The notes beneath the pieces were generated by a model, which was given only the letters and a program-made list of their open reading frames with translations, did not search any database and was not told where the DNA came from. The position numbers were made by a program, and so were the translations under genes. 8,263 nt of DNA from Streptosporangiaceae bacterium (GTDB lineage Bacteria; Actinomycetota; Actinomycetes; Streptosporangiales; Streptosporangiaceae): positions 1-8,263 of the forward strand of contig JASHSO010000467.1 of the NCBI GenBank assembly GCA_030038715.1, given 5' to 3'. Shown here one piece after another: positions 1-6,556 of the stretch (the first letter of the stretch is position 1; each line of letters begins with the position of its first letter).

Positions 1-780
1 GACTACCACGCCCTGATCGAGGACCCGCGGATCGACCGGGTGCGCTTCCTGCGGCCGCAGGAGATCCCGTCCTACGTCGAGCAGGGCCTGTTCGACTTCG
101 GCATCACCGGGCGCGACTGGATCACCGAGACCGGCGCGAACGTAGCATCGCTCGGCGAACTTCAGTACTCCAAGGCAACGACCGAGCCGGTCCGCGTGGT
201 GCTCGCCGTACCTGCCGCCGTGCCGTGGCAGACAGCGACGGACATGCCCGACGGCGTCCGGATCTCCACCGAGTTCCCCGCGCTGACCCGCAGCTACCTG
301 GAGGACCGCGGAGTCAAGGCCGTGGTGATACCGTCCTACGGCGCCACCGAGGCCAAGGTGCCCGACATCGTGGACGCGATCGTGGACCTGACCGAGACCG
401 GTGCCTCGCTGCAGCGCAACGGCCTGCGGATCCTGGACACCCTGCTGACCAGCTACACCGAGCTCGTTGCCAATCCCGCCGCCTACGCCGACCCGGCCAA
501 GCGCGAGGCAATGGAAGACATCGCGCTGCTGCTGCGCGGCGCGATCAGCGCCAGGGGCAGCGTGCTGCTGAAGCTCAACGTGGCTGCCGCCGACCTAGCC
601 GCGGTCACCACTATCCTGCCCGCCATGACGTCCCCGACGATCACATCGCTGGCCCGCGGCGACATGCACGCGGTAGAGGCAGTTGTGCCAAAGCGGGGCG
701 TCAACACGCTGATTCCGGCGCTGAAGTCGGCCGGAGGCAGGGACATCCTGGAGATCCCGATAACCAAGATCGTCGAGTGA
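1..780 (+). CDS. hisG: ATP phosphoribosyltransferase, long form (5' partial)
   Basis: This enzyme condenses PRPP with ATP to give phosphoribosyl-ATP, the committed first step of histidine biosynthesis in the cytoplasm. The reading frame is open from base 1, so the start and roughly the first 30-40 residues lie outside; 259 residues are visible. Seen: FLRPQEIPSYVEQG (about visible residues 16-29), FGITGRDW (33-40), and the PRPP-binding loop around DAIVDLTETGASLQRN (about 125-140). After about residue 185 comes a C-terminal segment with LLKLNV, expected for the ACT-like regulatory domain of the long, histidine-inhibited form, which needs no HisZ. A GTG at 40 is internal, because homology continues upstream of it. 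The wording of the conserved blocks (ATEAKVPDIVDAIVDLTETG) differs from the mycobacterial type I remember. The stop lies 11 bp from the end of the convergent DUF1697 gene. Identity is near certain; regulation by histidine is inferred from the family. Confidence 0.96.
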   Translation, partial: DYHALIEDPRIDRVRFLRPQEIPSYVEQGLFDFGITGRDWITETGANVASLGELQYSKATTEPVRVVLAVPAAVPWQTATDMPDGVRISTEFPALTRSYLEDRGVKAVVIPSYGATEAKVPDIVDAIVDLTETGASLQRNGLRILDTLLTSYTELVANPAAYADPAKREAMEDIALLLRGAISARGSVLLKLNVAAADLAAVTTILPAMTSPTITSLARGDMHAVEAVVPKRGVNTLIPALKSAGGRDILEIPITKIVE

Positions 781-791
781 GTCCCGCGCCG

Positions 792-1391
792 TCAGCTGCC
801 ACAGAGCTCAAGCAGCTTGATGACCGTGGCCCAGTTCCGCGCCGTGCCTGCCACCCGGGCCGAGGTAGGCCCGCCCGCCTTGGTGAACAGGGCGGCGAGC
901 TCGCTCCGCCCGTATCCGTCGGGTGTGTGCAGGTAGACGGCACGCCCCGTTACCGCGGCCTGGTCGCGGCTGCCCTTCGCCGCCGCCTGCCGCTGCGCGG
1001 TTGCCACCCAGGCGGCCAGGTCCGGACCGGGCTGCTCGGGCAGGAACACCACGTGCACCAGCCGCGGGTTAGGTTCGCCCAGGTAGGGGTTGTCGCGCAC
1101 GACATTGGCCAGCTCGTCCCTGGAGAGCGCGACGACACGGGCCTGCAGGCCGATTTCCGCCGCGATGGCCTGCTCGAGCTGTGCGGCGAGGCGGGCAGCA
1201 CCGGCCGCCTCGGCTGACTCGCCCCGTCCCGCCTCTCCCGCCGCGTGCGGCGTGAACAACACGTTGCCGCTTTGGATGTAGGTCGACACGTCGGCATGCC
1301 CGAGGGAAGCCACGACCGCGCGCAGCTCGGTCATGGCGAGCTTCTTGCCGCCGACGTTCACCCCGCGCAGCAGGGCGACGTGAGTAGGCAC
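792..1391 (-). CDS. DUF1697 family protein
   Basis: A predicted cytoplasmic protein of 199 residues in the DUF1697 family, for which I know no established biochemical function. Family hallmarks are visible: THVALLRGVNVGGKK at residues 3-17, STYIQSGNVLF at 36-46, and the C-terminal TARNWATVIKLLEL at 183-196. Between residues 47 and 68 is an Ala/Gly/Glu-rich stretch, probably a loop insertion that makes the protein slightly longer than the roughly 180 residues usual in the family. I chose the GTG at 1391 because it places MPTHVALLRG at the N-terminus, as family members normally begin. A GTG at 1436 would add 15 residues without family resemblance. No Shine-Dalgarno sequence is clear at either start. 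The gene converges on hisG and diverges from the ABC genes, so it appears to be its own transcription unit. There is no signal peptide or membrane segment. Confidence 0.9.
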   Translation of the reverse strand: MPTHVALLRGVNVGGKKLAMTELRAVVASLGHADVSTYIQSGNVLFTPHAAGEAGRGESAEAAGAARLAAQLEQAIAAEIGLQARVVALSRDELANVVRDNPYLGEPNPRLVHVVFLPEQPGPDLAAWVATAQRQAAAKGSRDQAAVTGRAVYLHTPDGYGRSELAALFTKAGGPTSARVAGTARNWATVIKLLELCGS

Positions 1392-1515
1392 CGCAGCATC
1401 ATGCCAGAGCCGAGAAGAACCGACCGGCGCCAGCACGGGGAGCGGGCTCGCCGGAGCGGCCGACCAGCCAAGCGCTCCCGCTGATGCTGTCGGCGGCCGG
1501 TGCTAAGAAGGTGGC
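1392..1515. promoter_or_regulatory. Divergent intergenic region with inverted repeat
   Basis: This 124-bp gap lies between the DUF1697 gene (leftward) and the ABC exporter genes (rightward), so promoters for both should sit here or nearby. An inverted repeat is visible: GGAGCG at 1453-1458 and CGCTCC at 1473-1478, with a 14-nt loop. Another pair, AGCGGG at 1441-1446 and CCCGCT at 1477-1482, overlaps it and is mutually exclusive with it. Either could be an operator or chance in GC-rich DNA. On the minus strand the hexamer CATGAT (1403-1398) is six bases before the chosen GTG of the DUF1697 gene. It would suit a leaderless transcript but matches the TANNNT consensus only partly. I see no convincing -35/-10 pair for the ABC genes. 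Confidence 0.35.
1506..1514 (+). promoter_or_regulatory. Ribosome binding site of first ABC gene
   Basis: AGAAGGTGG lies immediately before the ATG at 1516 and pairs in part with the 16S rRNA tail (complement AGGAGGTGA). It is the clearest Shine-Dalgarno-like sequence in the window and supports the ATG at 1516 as the true start. Confidence 0.6.
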
Positions 1516-3327
1516 ATGCGCTCGATCCGGCGGTCCGCCGAGTGGCACCTGGTCTTCCGGGTGCTCCCCCGGGCCAGTCGCGGCCTGGCCAGAGCGTGGT
1601 GGGCTCTGGTTGCTGGCCGGGCACTGCTTCCCGCTGGGCTGGTCGTGGCGACCGGCGCACTGGTCGGGACCGTAAGCACCGGGTCACGGCCCGGTTGGTC
1701 GCTGGCCTTCGTGGCGGCATCGTCGATCCTGATCCTCGTGCTCAGCCCGGTGCACGATTCGGTGAGCGCGAACCTCGGTGCGCTCGCGGGCGCAGACCTG
1801 CACGGGCGCCTGCTGCGGTCGGCGATCGAGCCGAACGGCGTCGTTCACCTGGAAGACCCGGGGCTGGCCGACGACTTCACGCTGGCACGTGACTTCGACC
1901 TGGGCATCACGGCGCCGCCGATGCGGCTGTGCCTGCCCTTCGTGGCGAACGGCCTAGTAGAGGTGGGCGCCGGAGTCGCCAGCGCGGTCATCCTGTTCTG
2001 GTTCGCATGGTGGGCACCGCTCGTGCTGGTGGCGTGCTGGCTCGTCACGCACCGGCTGCTGCGTGAGAGCACCGTCTGGCGGAGCTGGCGCTCGGACGAC
2101 GTGATCAGGTCCCAGCGGAACGCCGACTACGCCTACCGGCTGGCGGTCGACGTCCCCGCTGCCAAGGAGCTGCGGCTGTTCGGTCTCGCAGGCTGGACAG
2201 TGCACCGGTTCGGCTGCTACCGGCGCCAGCTTCTCGAGCTGTCGCTGGAGGCCATGCGGTTGCGCGAGCGATCGCTCGTCTGGGCCGCGCTGGCCGCAGT
2301 GGCAGGCAACGCCCTGGTGATCTGGGCGCTAGTAGAGGCTGCCCTGACCCACCGGGTGAGCCTGGGGGCCCTGGTGGTGTACATCGGAGCGCTAGTAGGC
2401 TCCGCGGTGCTCGGCATCGCGGACTTCGACTGGTGGTTCGACACAGCCGCCAGGCCGGGCCTGGTCGTGGATGGCATGCAGCGGCGGATGGCAGACTTCG
2501 GCGCGCTGCCATCGGGTGACCGCCCCGCGCTCGGACTGCCTGGCAGCGAGATCAGGCTGCGCGACGTCAGCTTCGCCTACCCTGGCGGGACGCCGGTGCT
2601 GTCTGGCCTGGACCTCACAATCCCGGCTGGCATGTCGCTAGCCATCGTCGGCCAGAACGGCGCGGGCAAGACGACGCTCGCCAAGCTGATCTGCCGCCTG
2701 TACGACCCGACAGACGGTCGCATCGAGGTCGACGGCATCGACCTCAGAGAGCTTGACCTGGCTGGCTGGCGGTCGCGCCTGGCGACGGTTTTCCAGGATT
2801 ACATCAGGTACGACCTGTCACTGCGAAGCAACGTGGCGCCTGCCGGAGCCAGCGACGCCGACGTCGACTGGGCGCTCGGCCAGGCGGGTGCTGCCGACCT
2901 TGCCGACTTGGACGCGGTGTTGTCAAAGGCCTACGCGGGAGGCACGGACCTGTCCGGCGGGCAGTGGCAGCGGGTGGCGCTGGCCCGGGCGATGTGCGCG
3001 GTGCGCCGAGGCGCGGGCGTCGTGATACTCGACGAGCCGACAGCGCAGCTCGACGTCCGGGGCGAGGCGGAGATCTTCCGTCGCCTGCTGGACGTGACCA
3101 GCGGAGTCACGACCATCCTCGTTTCGCACCGGTTCTCGACGGTTCGCCATGCCGACCTGATCTGCGTGCTGGAGCGCGGCCAGGTTATGGAGCTCGGCTC
3201 GCACGACACGCTGATGGCACGAAACGGCCGTTACGCGACGATGTTCAAGCTGCAGGCGGCGCGTTTTTCTGGCGAGACGCAGCTTGCCGACGAGGACGCA
3301 GAGCTTGGCCTGGGACTGGACGCGTGA
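1516..3327 (+). CDS. ABC exporter half-transporter, subunit 1 (TMD-NBD fusion)
   Basis: A 603-residue half-transporter with an N-terminal membrane domain and a C-terminal ATPase, expected in the cytoplasmic membrane. Hydrophobic segments lie at about residues 30-52, 63-79, 147-178 (probably two), 253-275 and 283-303. The ATPase is complete: A-loop Tyr355, Walker A GQNGAGKTT 379-387, Q-loop Gln427, signature LSGGQ 479-483 followed by WQRVALAR, Walker B with Asp506 and catalytic Glu507, D-loop TAQLD 509-513, H-loop His538. AKELRLFG (216-223) and LSGGQWQ recall exporters of the NisT/lantibiotic type, from memory. No peptidase C39 domain and no substrate-binding protein are present, so export is more likely than import. 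The stop overlaps the next start (TGATG), and both subunits carry AKELR at the same residue number. They are therefore probably diverged paralogues that form a heterodimer. Substrate is unknown. Confidence 0.93.
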   Translation: MRSIRRSAEWHLVFRVLPRASRGLARAWWALVAGRALLPAGLVVATGALVGTVSTGSRPGWSLAFVAASSILILVLSPVHDSVSANLGALAGADLHGRLLRSAIEPNGVVHLEDPGLADDFTLARDFDLGITAPPMRLCLPFVANGLVEVGAGVASAVILFWFAWWAPLVLVACWLVTHRLLRESTVWRSWRSDDVIRSQRNADYAYRLAVDVPAAKELRLFGLAGWTVHRFGCYRRQLLELSLEAMRLRERSLVWAALAAVAGNALVIWALVEAALTHRVSLGALVVYIGALVGSAVLGIADFDWWFDTAARPGLVVDGMQRRMADFGALPSGDRPALGLPGSEIRLRDVSFAYPGGTPVLSGLDLTIPAGMSLAIVGQNGAGKTTLAKLICRLYDPTDGRIEVDGIDLRELDLAGWRSRLATVFQDYIRYDLSLRSNVAPAGASDADVDWALGQAGAADLADLDAVLSKAYAGGTDLSGGQWQRVALARAMCAVRRGAGVVILDEPTAQLDVRGEAEIFRRLLDVTSGVTTILVSHRFSTVRHADLICVLERGQVMELGSHDTLMARNGRYATMFKLQAARFSGETQLADEDAELGLGLDA

Positions 3328-5114
3328 TGGACCGCGAGCCGAGGATGCCAGGTGCGCTGGTCACCATGTGGCGCACGCTGCGGCGGGCCATCCACGCTGA
3401 GCCGGGCATGGGCGTCATGTCGCTCGTGCTGGCAGTGCTGGCCACCGTGCCAGGGGCCTTGCTTGCCGTCTGGCTCAAATTCGTCGTCGATGGCGTCACC
3501 CAGCACCGGAGCGGCCTGGTCCTGGCCGGAGCGATCGGCGTGGCCGCTTCCAGCATTGCGATCTGGCTGCTGCGGCTGGCGTCGGGCCGGGTCACTCGCA
3601 GGTTCCGGATGAAGGTTGCCGTGTCGCTGGAGAGCCATGTGGCTGGCCTGCAAGCCGGCATCGACACGATCGAGCACCAGGAGCGCCCCGAGTACCTGGA
3701 TCGGCTGGCCGTGCTGCGGGAATCGGTCTACCAGCTTGACCACATGCTGCTGGCACTGATCGACACGGTCAGTTCGGTGGCCTGCCTGGCGCTGACGATC
3801 GGCGTGCTGATGACGGTCAGCCCGCTGATGGTGCTGCTCGCGGTATTCGCGGTGCCCACCGTGGTGGTGTCGTCCTGGCGGTCCGGAGCGATGCGGGCAG
3901 CGGAGGAAAGAGCCGCGCCGGACCAGCGCCGCTACCGGCACTTCTTCACACTGGGCACGACCGCAGGGCCTGCCAAGGAGCTCCGGGTGACCGGAAACCA
4001 GCAGGCAATTCGCACGCAGTGGGCCGAGTCCTGGCGGAGCTGGTACCGGACATTGTCCGCCACGCAGTGGGCCGGCGGCCTGTGGATGGCAGCCGCCTGG
4101 GGCGTATTCGGCATCGGGTATGCCGCGGCCGTCTACTGGACTGTCTACGGCCTGCACTCGTCGGCTGGCAATGTGGTGCTGGTCGTTACCGCGGGCGGAA
4201 GGCTTGGCCAGTACGTCGCCATGACTGTGGGCGAAGTCGACTTCCTGAGGCTCTGGCTGGACGCCTGTCGACGCCTCGGTTGGCTAGAAGGCTACGCCGC
4301 CGCCCACCGCGGCACCGGCGACCAGCCGGCACCCACCGTCCTTCAGCGCGGCATCACCCTGCACGGCGTCAGCTTCAGCTATCCGGGCTCGACAAGGCCA
4401 GTGCTGCGGGATGTGTCGCTCACGCTGCCGGCCGGCTCTGTCATCGCTGTGGTAGGCGAGAACGGTGCAGGCAAGAGCACGTTCGTGAAGCTGATCTGCG
4501 GGTTCTACGCTCCCGCGGCCGGGCACATCGAGGTGGACGGCACCGACCTGCGCCGGATGGCACCGGAGGAGTGGCGAGCGCGGCTGTCTGGGGCATTCCA
4601 GGACTTTGCCCGGCTGGAGTTCCAGGCTCGGCGCAGCGTCGGCCTCGGGGACCTGGCGCGCCTCGATAACGCCACGGCGGTCGAGGCAGCGGTTCACCGG
4701 GCAGGAGCGAGCGACGTCATCGAGAGACTGCGGGACGGCCTCGACACTCAACTCGGGGTCGGCTGGCCGGACGGAGTCGACCTGTCCTTCGGCCAGTGGC
4801 AGAAGGTCGCGCTGGCCCGCGGATTCATGCGGGACCACGCGCTGGTAACGATCCTGGACGAGCCGACGGCCGCGCTGGACGCGGAGACCGAGCATGCACT
4901 GTTCGAGCGGTATGCCGATCATGCCAGGGCCAGCCGCGCGGATGGCCGGATCACTGTGCTGGTGTCGCACCGGTTCTCTACGGTCGCGATGGCCGACTTG
5001 ATCGTAGTGATCCGCGACGGCCGTCTGGCGGAGTATGGCTCGCATAGCGAGTTGATCGCTCGGGGTGGAACATATGCCGACCTGTACGCGATCCAAGCCG
5101 GGGCATATCGCTAG
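3327..5114 (+). CDS. ABC exporter half-transporter, subunit 2, with LSFGQ signature
   Basis: A 595-residue fused membrane/ATPase subunit, the likely partner of the preceding protein. I chose the ATG at 3327, which overlaps the upstream stop by one base (TGATG). A GTG at 3324 directly before it is equally possible; the frame remains open far upstream only as a shadow of the previous gene. Hydrophobic segments lie near residues 28-50, 63-84, 140-160, 163-182, 249-272 and possibly 282-300. AKELR is at 216-220. ATPase motifs: A-loop Tyr352, Walker A GENGAGKST 377-385, Q-loop Gln425, signature LSFGQ 486-490 (normally LSGGQ) followed by WQKVALAR, Walker B with Asp511 and Glu512, D-loop TAALD 514-518, H-loop His548. 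All catalytic residues remain, so only the signature of this subunit deviates. Translation is presumably coupled to subunit 1. The cargo cannot be deduced from the window. Confidence 0.93.
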   Translation: MDREPRMPGALVTMWRTLRRAIHAEPGMGVMSLVLAVLATVPGALLAVWLKFVVDGVTQHRSGLVLAGAIGVAASSIAIWLLRLASGRVTRRFRMKVAVSLESHVAGLQAGIDTIEHQERPEYLDRLAVLRESVYQLDHMLLALIDTVSSVACLALTIGVLMTVSPLMVLLAVFAVPTVVVSSWRSGAMRAAEERAAPDQRRYRHFFTLGTTAGPAKELRVTGNQQAIRTQWAESWRSWYRTLSATQWAGGLWMAAAWGVFGIGYAAAVYWTVYGLHSSAGNVVLVVTAGGRLGQYVAMTVGEVDFLRLWLDACRRLGWLEGYAAAHRGTGDQPAPTVLQRGITLHGVSFSYPGSTRPVLRDVSLTLPAGSVIAVVGENGAGKSTFVKLICGFYAPAAGHIEVDGTDLRRMAPEEWRARLSGAFQDFARLEFQARRSVGLGDLARLDNATAVEAAVHRAGASDVIERLRDGLDTQLGVGWPDGVDLSFGQWQKVALARGFMRDHALVTILDEPTAALDAETEHALFERYADHARASRADGRITVLVSHRFSTVAMADLIVVIRDGRLAEYGSHSELIARGGTYADLYAIQAGAYR

Positions 5115-5143
5115 CCTGGCCCCGACTGCTCCTGGCTGGCTAG
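5111..5143 (+). terminator. Weak inverted repeat at end of ABC operon
   Basis: CTAGCC at 5111-5116, which includes the TAG stop of the second ABC gene, is the exact inverse complement of GGCTAG at 5138-5143, with a 21-nt loop between. There is no T-run after it, so it is not a standard intrinsic terminator. It may act as a transcript end or be chance. Confidence 0.2.
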
Positions 5144-5152
5144 GCCTGGGTC

Positions 5153-5201
5153 GCGAGGTTGCGATCCGAGTGGCGGCCCGGGATGGCGAGGTTCCCATCC
5201 G
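5153..5201. repeat. Two imperfect 16-bp direct repeats upstream of hisD
   Basis: GCGAGGTTGCGATCCG at 5153-5168 and GCGAGGTTCCCATCCG at 5186-5201 match at 14 of 16 positions and start 33 bp apart, about three helical turns. They sit 36-84 bp before the hisD start, a position suited to a regulator-binding site. The second copy is also part of a hairpin, GGATGG 5181-5186 with CCATCC 5195-5200. I do not recognise the motif as that of a named regulator. Confidence 0.45.
5181..5200 (+). other. Possible hairpin upstream of hisD
   Basis: GGATGG (5181-5186) can pair with CCATCC (5195-5200) around an 8-nt loop. No T-run follows. It could be a weak terminator for the ABC genes, part of an operator, or a by-product of the direct repeat it overlaps. 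Confidence 0.25.
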
Positions 5202-5224
5202 CCTGGCGACCGCGCCTGGCCAAC

Positions 5225-5237
5225 TAGGCTGGGCGAA
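5225..5237 (+). promoter_or_regulatory. Candidate -10 element for leaderless hisD
   Basis: TAGGCT at 5225-5230 fits the actinobacterial -10 consensus TANNNT, and six bases separate it from the A of the hisD ATG at 5237. That would place the transcription start at the start codon. No Shine-Dalgarno sequence precedes this ATG, which agrees with a leaderless message. A convincing -35 is not visible; TGGCGAC at 5204-5210 is the nearest weak candidate, with short spacing. Confidence 0.4.
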
Positions 5238-6556
5238 TGCTGATGCGCGTGGATCTGCGAGGAACGTCGGCGGCTGCGGAGCCGGGGATGCTGGCCAAGC
5301 TGCTCCCGCGCGCCGCGCTCGACGTGCGCGCTGCCACCGACGCGGTGCGGCCGATCTGCGAAGACGTCCGGCTCCGTGGCAGCGCGGCAGTCAGGGACTA
5401 CACGCGCAGGCTCGACGGGATCGACCTGCCGTCCACCCGGGTGCCGGCCGAAGCACCGGGCGAGGCGCTGGCGAATATGCAGTCGCAGGTCCGGGCTGCC
5501 CTCGAGGAGGCGGCCCGCCGGGCCAGGTTGGTCCATCAGGCCCAGCTTCCGCTGCAGACAACGACGACTGTCGCGCCGGGCTCGACCGTCACAGAGCGGT
5601 ACCTGCCAGTTGCCCGGGCCGGCGTGTACGTGCCGGGCGGTCTTGTTGCCTATCCCTCGTCGGTGCTGATGAACGTCATACCGGCCCAGGTAGCCGGGGT
5701 GGCAGAGATCACCGTGGCATCGCCGCCGCGACCCGAGCACGACGGCCTGCCGCATCCGGTGGTGCTGGCCGCCTGCGCCCTGCTCGGCGTCAGCGAGGTG
5801 CACGCCGCAGGCGGTGCGCAGGCCATCGCCATGCTCGGCTACGGCACCGAGGAGTGCGCGCCTGCCGATGTGGTGACCGGGCCCGGCAACGTGTACGTGG
5901 CCGCGGCCAAGCGGCTGCTGCGCGGCCAGGTTGCGGTCGATGCGGAGGCCGGCCCGACCGAAGTAGCGATCATTGCTGACGCCAGCGCCGACCCGGTGTT
6001 CGTGGCCGCCGACCTCATCGCCCAGGCCGAGCACGACTCCCTGGCGGCCTGCCTGCTGATCACCACCGACAAGGACCTGGCCGATCGCGTGGACGCGGCG
6101 CTTGCCGAGCTGGTGCCGAGGGCGCGGCACGCCGAGCGGGTCGCCGCGGCGCTGGCAGGCCAGTCGGCCTGCGTGCTGGCTGGCGACATGACTCAGGCAC
6201 TGCGGGTTTCGGATGCCTGGGCGCCCGAGCACCTGGAGATCCAGGCGGCGAACGCGGCCAACCTGGCGCGCAGCGTCCGCAACGCGGGTGCTGTCTTCGT
6301 CGGTCCCTGGGCGCCGGTCTCACTCGGCGACTACCTGGCGGGATCTAACCATGTCCTGCCGACCGCCGGAACCGCGCGGTTCACTGGCGGACTCAGCACG
6401 CTGACCTTCCTGCGCTGCAGCCATCTGGTGGAGTGCGACCGGCGCGGCCTGGCAGCTGTGGCGCCGCACATCGACGCTCTCGGCGGCGCGGAGGACCTGG
6501 ACGCGCACGTGCAGGCGGTCCGAGCGCGGATTCCGGCAGGCGAGGTGGCGCCGTGA
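5237..6556 (+). CDS. hisD: Histidinol dehydrogenase
   Basis: This zinc enzyme oxidises L-histidinol through histidinal to L-histidine with two NAD+, the last two steps of the pathway. The protein has 439 residues, the normal family length. Zinc ligands expected from the E. coli enzyme are all present: Gln263 and His266 in QAEHDS, Asp365 in LGDY, and His424 in LDAHVQ. The catalytic Glu331-His332 pair sits in APEHLE. Other family blocks are YVPGG (131-135), [14 protein letters not shown] (191-204), [11 protein letters not shown] (215-225) and [11 protein letters not shown] (238-248). The ATG at 5237 gives MLMRVDLRG, like other actinomycete HisD starts; an ATG at 5243 is a close alternative. No ribosome binding site is visible (see the candidate leaderless promoter). 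Its stop overlaps the hisC start by four bases, so hisD is the first gene of a coupled operon. Confidence 0.98.
   Translation: MLMRVDLRGTSAAAEPGMLAKLLPRAALDVRAATDAVRPICEDVRLRGSAAVRDYTRRLDGIDLPSTRVPAEAPGEALANMQSQVRAALEEAARRARLVHQAQLPLQTTTTVAPGSTVTERYLPVARAGVYVPGGLVAYPSSVLMNVIPAQVAGVAEITVASPPRPEHDGLPHPVVLAACALLGVSEVHAAGGAQAIAMLGYGTEECAPADVVTGPGNVYVAAAKRLLRGQVAVDAEAGPTEVAIIADASADPVFVAADLIAQAEHDSLAACLLITTDKDLADRVDAALAELVPRARHAERVAAALAGQSACVLAGDMTQALRVSDAWAPEHLEIQAANAANLARSVRNAGAVFVGPWAPVSLGDYLAGSNHVLPTAGTARFTGGLSTLTFLRCSHLVECDRRGLAAVAPHIDALGGAEDLDAHVQAVRARIPAGEVAP

Noticed and set aside
807..819. Short palindrome TCAAGC-A-GCTTGA
   Set aside because: It lies inside the DUF1697 coding sequence, leaves too small a loop for a stable hairpin and has no T-run, so it is not a supported terminator for hisG.
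225..1217. Long plus-strand open frame of 330 codons across hisG and the DUF1697 gene
   Set aside because: It overlaps two genes with clear family motifs and its translation is Arg/Pro/Gly-rich low-complexity sequence typical of out-of-frame reading in GC-rich DNA.
2964..3326. In-frame upstream extension of the second ABC gene
   Set aside because: The extension lies in another frame of the first ABC gene's conserved ATPase region and reads as Arg/Gly/Ala-rich nonsense; the true start is at 3327 or 3324.
5115..5236. Possible small peptide gene (exporter cargo) between the ABC genes and hisD
   Set aside because: I found no open frame there with a plausible start, ribosome binding site and peptide-like composition.
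5111..6232. Minus-strand open frame of 373 codons opposite hisD
   Set aside because: Antisense shadow of hisD; no recognisable motifs and it covers conserved HisD coding sequence.
6433..6552. Upstream extension of hisC
   Set aside because: It would overlap hisD by 124 bp with Arg/Gly-rich sequence; the GTG at 6553 gives the usual 4-nt overlap and a normal protein length.
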